Below are positions 58,899 through 64,000 of a stretch of 64,000 nucleotides of DNA, one piece after another. The position numbers and the translations under genes were made by a program. The stretch is taken from contig LR746264.1 of NCBI GenBank assembly GCA_902729315.2, positions 5,171,878 to 5,235,877 on the forward strand. The letters run 5' to 3'. Positions within the stretch are counted from its first letter, which is position 1. Each line of letters starts with the position of its first letter. This stretch comes from Spirodela intermedia (taxonomy: Eukaryota; Streptophyta; Magnoliopsida; Alismatales; Araceae). The notes beneath the pieces were generated by a model. It saw nothing but the letters and a program-made list of their open reading frames with translations. It was not told the DNA's origin and made no database searches.

Positions 58899-61117
58899 CT
58901 TTGCCTTCTCCACTGTGACGCCGAGGAAATTGTTACCGACAACGAAGGGGGGATGCGGTGCTCCGCCCAAGAATCTCTGGGTAGGAGCAGAAATGGAGAG
59001 CAGCTACCGGGTAACCTAGAATAGCACTATGCTGAGAACTAGGTCAGCCTTCGGACGGAGATCTCACCGCCGCCGGAGTCGGAAACTTCCCAGCATGAGC
59101 AAGCAAGATAGATAGATGGATATAGATAGGGCGAGACAGGGAGAGAGAGAAATAGAGATGCTAGTTGAAGCAGCCGGAAGTACCGTTTATTTTCGACGAC
59201 TTCCAGAGAAGAGACATGGAACAAGAGGATGTTCTACAGCATGTTTAGCCTGAATCGGAACTCGAGCTTCTCGCCAGCAATCTTTCTCCCTCGGTCCCCT
59301 TCACCTCGAAACCCACCAGACAGTACTCCGCGCTACTGTTCCCGCCGAGGGCAAGAGTCCCATTCACGGCATCACGATCTTCACTCATTGCCTGAGCCGG
59401 TAGTCATACCCTGGAGACTCGGTCGGGAGAGGGGCAAGCAGTGAGGCAGCAGTAGGTGACGGGAGCATTAAATGTTGCTCTTCTGCTATCAATTCCGTGC
59501 TCCTCCGCAGCGGCGACGGAAGACGACGACGTAGCTTCCTCACTCCAATGCCCCTCTCAGTCCCTAAACAAAGACAACTCTGTCCGCGCTCCAGACACGG
59601 ATAGAGAGAGAAACAGAGAGATTACGAAAAAAAAAAACCCAATCCATGACCCGCCAGGCCTGTAGCAGCTCGAATGCCGGAGAGTAGGGGTAGGTGGGGG
59701 GGCCAGAATTCAAGCAACGGGACAGAGATAATCAATGCCAGGCAGTGCAAATCAAACCAGCATCCCGCGGTAAGAAATCAATAAATAAGATCAAAAGCGC
59801 ACCCCCCAACGATCCAGAGAGCATCGGTCTCATCCTGGTAGCAGGAGGAAGGTGGTAGATGGGGCCAAGCGGCGGCGGAAGGGGGGACCGCCGCCCGCAG
59901 GCCTGGGCAGCCGGAGGAAGGACGACGCTGTGGAGGAGAGCGATGGTGATGATGCTCCACTCTGTTCCACCTTTTGTCTGCTTCCCCGGAGAGCGATGGG
60001 AGACGAGCGGAGCGCGGTTGTTTTCTCCCATCCCCTGCTCCGCTCGAATGATGAAGATTTGGCGTGACGTGACCCCATATTAATGGGCCGGGTCCACTTT
60101 GTCCAATACCGATTTCGGCCCAGACATCTCTGCATCCAGGCCCAATAAAACAGTATCAAAATTTATTTATGTGGATTAAAAAATATATATCGTTAATAAA
60201 AAATACCATCACCTGAATTAATCTATTACCGTGGCGTTATTAATTTTATTATAATTATATTATTGCTATTTCCATAGAACGCATTATCAGAATCAGTAGC
60301 TCACAGCCGTTGTGCACGTGCGGCTGGAGCAGATCGGCTCATCTCAGCCTTTCAGAAGTCAGAGGGATCTAGAAATGAGAGGAGGATAGCGTTGACCTTA
60401 TCCAGAGATGGGTTTTTGCTGAGCTGACATGCGAGCCATGACGTGCCGCTTTCAGAGCCACAACGACCATCCCCATCTTTTTCCTTCTCAGCTATTTCCC
60501 ATGCGTTTTTTCTTCTCGTACCGCCGGAGAGAGAAGGAAACGGCGGCGTGCCACCGCCGTTCCTGCCGGCGGCAAGTTGGCGGAGTGGGGATCTCGAATT
60601 CTCCGGAGGATCGAATACAATTCAGGGCAGGAAAACAACGTCGAATCGAATGGGGAGATGCATTGTTCTTGGGGTCCCCTCCTTTCGGCAGCGTCTGGCC
60701 AGATGGGCAGACTCACCGCACCTCCGTGCTCAATCTCTCTGATTTGTCCCTTGGGCAGGAGGAAAGCAGCGATTAATCCCTGCCCATCGATCGAGCGGGG
60801 CCCGAAGGGGGGAGGAGGAGATGAGCTCTGGAGGATGAGACCAACGAAAGAGCTCCCACCTAGACGCGGAGGTAAGGTATCTATGGCGGGGCTCCTTCGG
60901 ATGCCCCATCACGTTGCTTTCATGTCACAGGCGATGCGGAAGGTCGACGAGAGAATAACTTTCGCCATGAACTTATCCGTACTCATTCCCATCGCCGGTC
61001 TCTTATCTTCTTCAGCTGCTATAAATACTAGCCGCAGAGGAAGAAGACACAGATCGCCTTCTATCTCTGCAACACGTTCTTCTTTCCGTGAATATTGATA
61101 CATATACTATACAATAC
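58899..61117. other. Divergent intergenic region, kelch gene and glutaredoxin
   Basis: It contains the leader and promoter of the kelch gene (a stop-free frame extends upstream of its ATG but lacks family similarity) and the glutaredoxin promoter. A G-box CACGTG is at 60315-60320 and TGACGTG/TGACG elements occur near 60063 and 60438, the core bound by TGA bZIP factors. About 60160-60260 is AT-rich. The GC-rich open frames at 60430-60860 match nothing I know. Confidence 0.55.
61020..61027 (+). promoter_or_regulatory. TATA box of the glutaredoxin gene
   Basis: TATAAATA in the context GCTGCTATAAATACTAG lies 91 bp before the start codon at 61118. This allows a leader of about 60 nt. It is the only good TATA match in the proximal region. 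Confidence 0.7.
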
Positions 61118-61429
61118 ATGGATCGGGTCACGAAGCTGAGCACGCAGAGGGCGGTAGTGATCTTCAGCTCGAGCTCCTGCTGCATGTGCCACGCAGTGAA
61201 GGCCTTCTTCCAGGACCTTGGGGTGAACTACGCCGCCTACGAGCTCGATGAGGAACCCCATGGAAAGGAAATAGAGATGGCCCTCTTCCGGCTCATCGGC
61301 CGCAGCCCGCCGGTACCAGCGGTGTTCGTCGGCGGCAAGCTCGTCGGCCCCACCGACCGTCTCATGTCCCTCCATCTTAGCGGCAAGCTCCTCCCCATGC
61401 TGAGGGACGCAGGCGCCAAATGGCTGTAA
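61118..61429 (+). CDS. CC-type (ROXY) glutaredoxin
   Basis: An intronless 103-residue land-plant-specific class III glutaredoxin. The start MDRVTKLSTQRAVVIFS is typical. The active site is CCMC at residues 21-24 (SSSSCCMCH), the canonical CC-type sequence. PPVPAVFVGGKLVGPTDRLM carries the conserved glutathione-binding Val-Pro and Gly-Gly region. The protein ends GAKWL, a variant of the ALWL tail that many ROXY proteins use in contacts with TGA transcription factors and TOPLESS, with Lys in place of the first Leu. These proteins act in nucleus and cytosol as negative regulators of TGA-dependent transcription in development, nitrate and defence responses. No cysteine of the active site is missing. 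The particular ROXY subgroup cannot be fixed from the sequence alone. Confidence 0.94.
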   Translation: MDRVTKLSTQRAVVIFSSSSCCMCHAVKAFFQDLGVNYAAYELDEEPHGKEIEMALFRLIGRSPPVPAVFVGGKLVGPTDRLMSLHLSGKLLPMLRDAGAKWL

Positions 61430-61612
61430 CCCCCATTCCACGTCCTTCTTCTGCTTCAACTTCTTCTTCCTCTCCGAAAATTTCCGCGGCGTCTGCAAAA
61501 CCTTAATTCCAGAGTTCCGAGTGGCTGTGGCCCTATTTCACGTCCTTCTTCTTCTTCGTCCTCCTTCGGCAACTCCGGCGGCGTCTGCAAAACCCTAATT
61601 ACAGAGTTCCGA
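61421..61612 (+). repeat. ~101-bp tandem duplication over the glutaredoxin 3' end
   Basis: Copy 1 starts in the last two sense codons (TGGCTGTAA at 61421) and copy 2 starts at 61522 (TGGCTGTGG). Shared blocks are CACGTCCTTCTTCT, CGGCGTCTGCAAAACC, TTAATT/CTAATT and CAGAGTTCCGA. The second copy carries a telo-box-like AAACCCTAA. The duplication thus includes the stop-codon region plus early 3' UTR. Confidence 0.85.
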
Positions 61613-63248
61613 TTTCCCGCCAGATAGGATTCGCACGTGGGGAATAGACAGCGGGGAACAGTCGCGGAATTCGGCCTTTATTCCGTCATATCCAGACTAA
61701 CCGTGAGTGGGCCCAACCTTTGGCCTAATGGGCTCTCACTGGGTTTCTTCTTAATGGGCCACATCTTGTTGGTCTAGAAGGGACAATAACCGACCGCCCC
61801 AGCAGCACTCTTAAACACCCTTAATTAGTGCTAACAACGACGTGAACACATTATGCCCATAAATTCCATATAATGCAATAAAATATATTTTTAAAAATAA
61901 ATTAAATAAATAAAAGGGCCGGTGTTGTGAGATCGACTTGGCTGAGCTTGGTTTTTTTCCTAATTCAGGCATAAAGTCGAGTTAATTAATATACATCAGG
62001 GTGTTGATTGATGGTACCCCGTAAATAATACCACCTATTATTATTATTATCATCCTGTCATTTTCTGGTTATGAAAAATAAGATGTTTATTATTATTTTT
62101 TGTCACGTAATTGTCCCCGATCATCCTCTCTCTCTCTCTCTCCCCCTTTCCCTGAAGTATACGTGCCCCGTGGAGAATCGGATGGGCTTTTTCCGCCCGG
62201 TCCGGGTTTGGGAGGAGTAGTCCACGCGTCAGGAGAATCGGATGGGCTTTTTACGAGATTTCTCTGTGGCCCGGGCTGGCCACTAGCCTGGCAAAAGATT
62301 GCTGGGCCCGGGGGGGCTGGCTCAGAAAAGCCCAAAGCCCGGGCCCGTTTGAAACAACGGTAACCGGACAGCGAATATAATTTTCGTACAATAATAAACT
62401 AATATACCGGGGCGTTTGTAGGAGAAGGGTCGTAAATCAGGCACCAAAGCGAGAATGGGGACAAGAATAATAACAAAAGTTCGAGGGTTAAGGTAATTAA
62501 TTTCCCGACAGGGACAGACGGAACTGACAGCGGATGGCACGGGTTACCGTCCCGGCTGAGGTTTTTGTTTTTTCGTGTGGTCTCTTCAACGGCCGCCGTT
62601 TGGGACATTTGTACAAGAAAATATTAATCACGGGGAGTATTTGCAAAAGTCGGGAACTACTGGGGGGGGGGGAAACGGCGAATGCCTAAAGATAAAGTGG
62701 AAAATTATTTAAATAATTATTTTTTAAGGGTCTAATCTGAAAATTTGCAGGCCTTTAACGGCCACTCTTAATGACTCAATCAATACCACGATCATCCGCT
62801 AAAACAGAAGGAAATCATTACACGCGGGTCTCCACTCTGAGCTGACTTTTCTTTGTTGCTCTCCCCCTCCCCCCCCCCCCTTTGCCCTCTTTACGTCTCT
62901 CTCTCCCATCTCTCTCTCTCCTCTCTCTCCGCTTTCTCTCTCTTTTTTCTCTCTCTCGCTCTAGTTTCCTTTTCTGCTCGCCTTCTCCTGCCGGCTGTCT
63001 CCGTCCTTTCCTTTTTCTTCTTCCAGTTTTTTCTCTTCTACACGAATTTCCATAATTTCCGCGTTTGGCTTTTGTTTCTGATCTGATCCGGCAGTGGATG
63101 CCGCGCCGGATAGAAGTGATCGCCGGCATGGCGTGGGATAGGTGATGGTGGAGGGGGAGTCTAATCTCCAGTTTGCAACTTGGAAATCTCCCTTTCTCGC
63201 TCTCCATCGGGGTCTCTCTGTTTCGCGCTGCCGGTCGTGAGTTGGGTG
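61613..63248. other. Intergenic region before the RLCK gene
   Basis: It is AT-rich around 61840-62110 and has a CT tract at 62126-62143. A 20-bp repeat beginning GGAGAATCGGATGGGC occurs twice (about 62171 and 62231). A long G-run sits near 62661, and a long CT/C-rich leader for the kinase at about 62850-62960. No other gene is seen. Confidence 0.55.
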
Positions 63249-63951
63249 ATGGGCTGCTTCCCGTGCTTCGGATCGTCAGAGCAAGTGAAGGAAAGGAGGA
63301 ACGAGGTGAAGGCCGGAGGCGATTCGAAGAAGGATCCTTCGTCTACGGCACCGTCTTCTCACCATGCGGCCAGAGTTGGCTCCGGTATTTCGGCTTCCCT
63401 TTTAATGTCCATCTCGTCGAGGTGTGAGAATTTTGGTCTGCAAATTAAGCATCCGCGGAAGGCCTTGCAAGTGACGCGACGTGTGTGTTCTCTGCTAATA
63501 TTTTAGTACTGTACCTGCAAATGCTGTTGGTCAGATCCGTGTGGAAATTATCCTTTTATTTGATTTCCTGGATGATTGTTGGACGGTGGATGCTTTCAAC
63601 TCGTAAGTCGTTCCTCGGTCCCTCAAGTTTGCATCTCTACGGTGGTTATTTGATGATCGTCGCTCTGAGGCTGGACTCTCTATCTTTTCAATACGTTTCT
63701 CTGCCTCCTCCAAATGCATGTAGATATGGCTTGCTAACTTCTTCTTTTTTGCAGAAAAATTAAAGTCACGGAGTGGTACAGAGACGAGGAAAGAAACACC
63801 AGTGCCGAAAGATGGCCCAACACACATTGCTGCCCAGATCTTTACTTTTCGTGAGCTTGCAGCCGCTACGAAGAATTTCAGACAAGAGTCCCTTCTGGGG
63901 GAAGGGGGTTTTGGTCGTGTATATAAAGGTCGGTTGGAGAGCACTGGGCAG
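63249..63951 (+). CDS. PBS1-like receptor-like cytoplasmic kinase (RLCK VII), truncated by window edge
   Basis: Two exons are visible, 63249-63384 and 63755-63951; a GTTAGA donor follows and the rest lies beyond 64000. The start [12 protein letters not shown] carries Gly2 for N-myristoylation and Cys3/Cys6 for palmitoylation, so plasma-membrane attachment is expected. The donor at 63385 (TCCG/GTATTT) is chosen because it joins in frame to KLKSRSG; using the later GTGTGAG site near 63422 gives a frameshift or stop. Exon 2 has [19 protein letters not shown], then the P-loop [18 protein letters not shown] (glycines at about 94-99), nearly identical to PBS1 and PBL kinases that signal downstream of immune receptors. 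The catalytic lobe is not in the window, so activity and any AvrPphB-type cleavage site cannot be judged. Confidence 0.9.
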
Positions 63952-64000
63952 GTTAGATTTCTGGATAGGACTTGGCTCTTTTAATCGATCATTTAATTAT

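Noticed and set aside
60429-61098. Overlapping open frames of about 100-170 codons upstream of the glutaredoxin
   Set aside because: They occur in several frames at once, as expected in GC-rich DNA. They show no recognisable motif, and overlap the glutaredoxin promoter including its TATA box.
63385-63423. Later donor GTGTGAG for the first exon of the PBS1-like kinase
   Set aside because: Joining there to the exon at 63755 makes either a frameshift or a TAA stop. The earlier donor at 63385 restores the family sequence.

Overview
This is nuclear DNA from a flowering plant. All recognisable genes belong to conserved angiosperm families: a plastid release factor, a plastid Obg GTPase, a SnRK1 beta-gamma subunit, a HAK/KUP potassium transporter, TON2/FASS, a CC-type glutaredoxin and an RLCK-VII kinase. 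Their exons are short and joined by GT-AG introns with AT/T-rich interiors. Spacing is compact, about one gene per 6 kb, and I found no intact transposon. GA/CT microsatellites are very frequent in leaders, trailers and introns. A small-genome monocot would fit, but the sequence alone does not settle the lineage.

Layout from left to right. (1) 1-3505, minus: CW-type zinc-finger protein, 3' end outside the window. (2) 6389-14057, plus: SNF4/AKIN-beta-gamma. (3) 15419-22525, plus: HAK/KUP/KT K+ transporter. (4) 23412-31804, minus: chloroplast release factor 1, 15 exons. (5) 33938-34723, plus: intronless AP2/ERF factor of the PUCHI/LEP/FZP type. (6) 35523-40401, minus: chloroplast Obg GTPase. 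(7) 41476-43124, plus: small two-exon protein of unknown function. (8) 43703-52549, plus: TON2/FASS PP2A B'' subunit. (9) 53356-58898, minus: kelch-repeat plus coiled-coil protein, 16 exons. (10) 61118-61429, plus: CC-type (ROXY) glutaredoxin. (11) 63249 to the edge, plus: PBS1-like receptor-like cytoplasmic kinase, cut by the window end.

These are independent plant genes, not an operon or cluster. Two of them (release factor 1 and ObgC) serve plastid translation or ribosome assembly, but that proximity is probably chance. The exon models were built by hand from reading frame, splice consensus and remembered family conservation. Summed exon lengths are multiples of three in every complete model.

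I saw no clearly new biological system. The most unusual structure is local segmental duplication at exon edges. In the K+ transporter and in TON2 the 3' end of an intron plus the first bases of the next exon is duplicated inside the intron. Each copy creates a decoy acceptor followed within about 26 nt by an in-frame stop. Other noteworthy items are a GC-AG intron in TON2, a three-copy ~300-bp intronic tandem repeat carrying a perfect 16-bp palindrome, a six-copy minisatellite behind TON2, a nearly perfect 37-bp inverted repeat behind the K+ transporter, a guanine-run array in a SNF4 intron, and three CACGTG boxes upstream of the release-factor gene.
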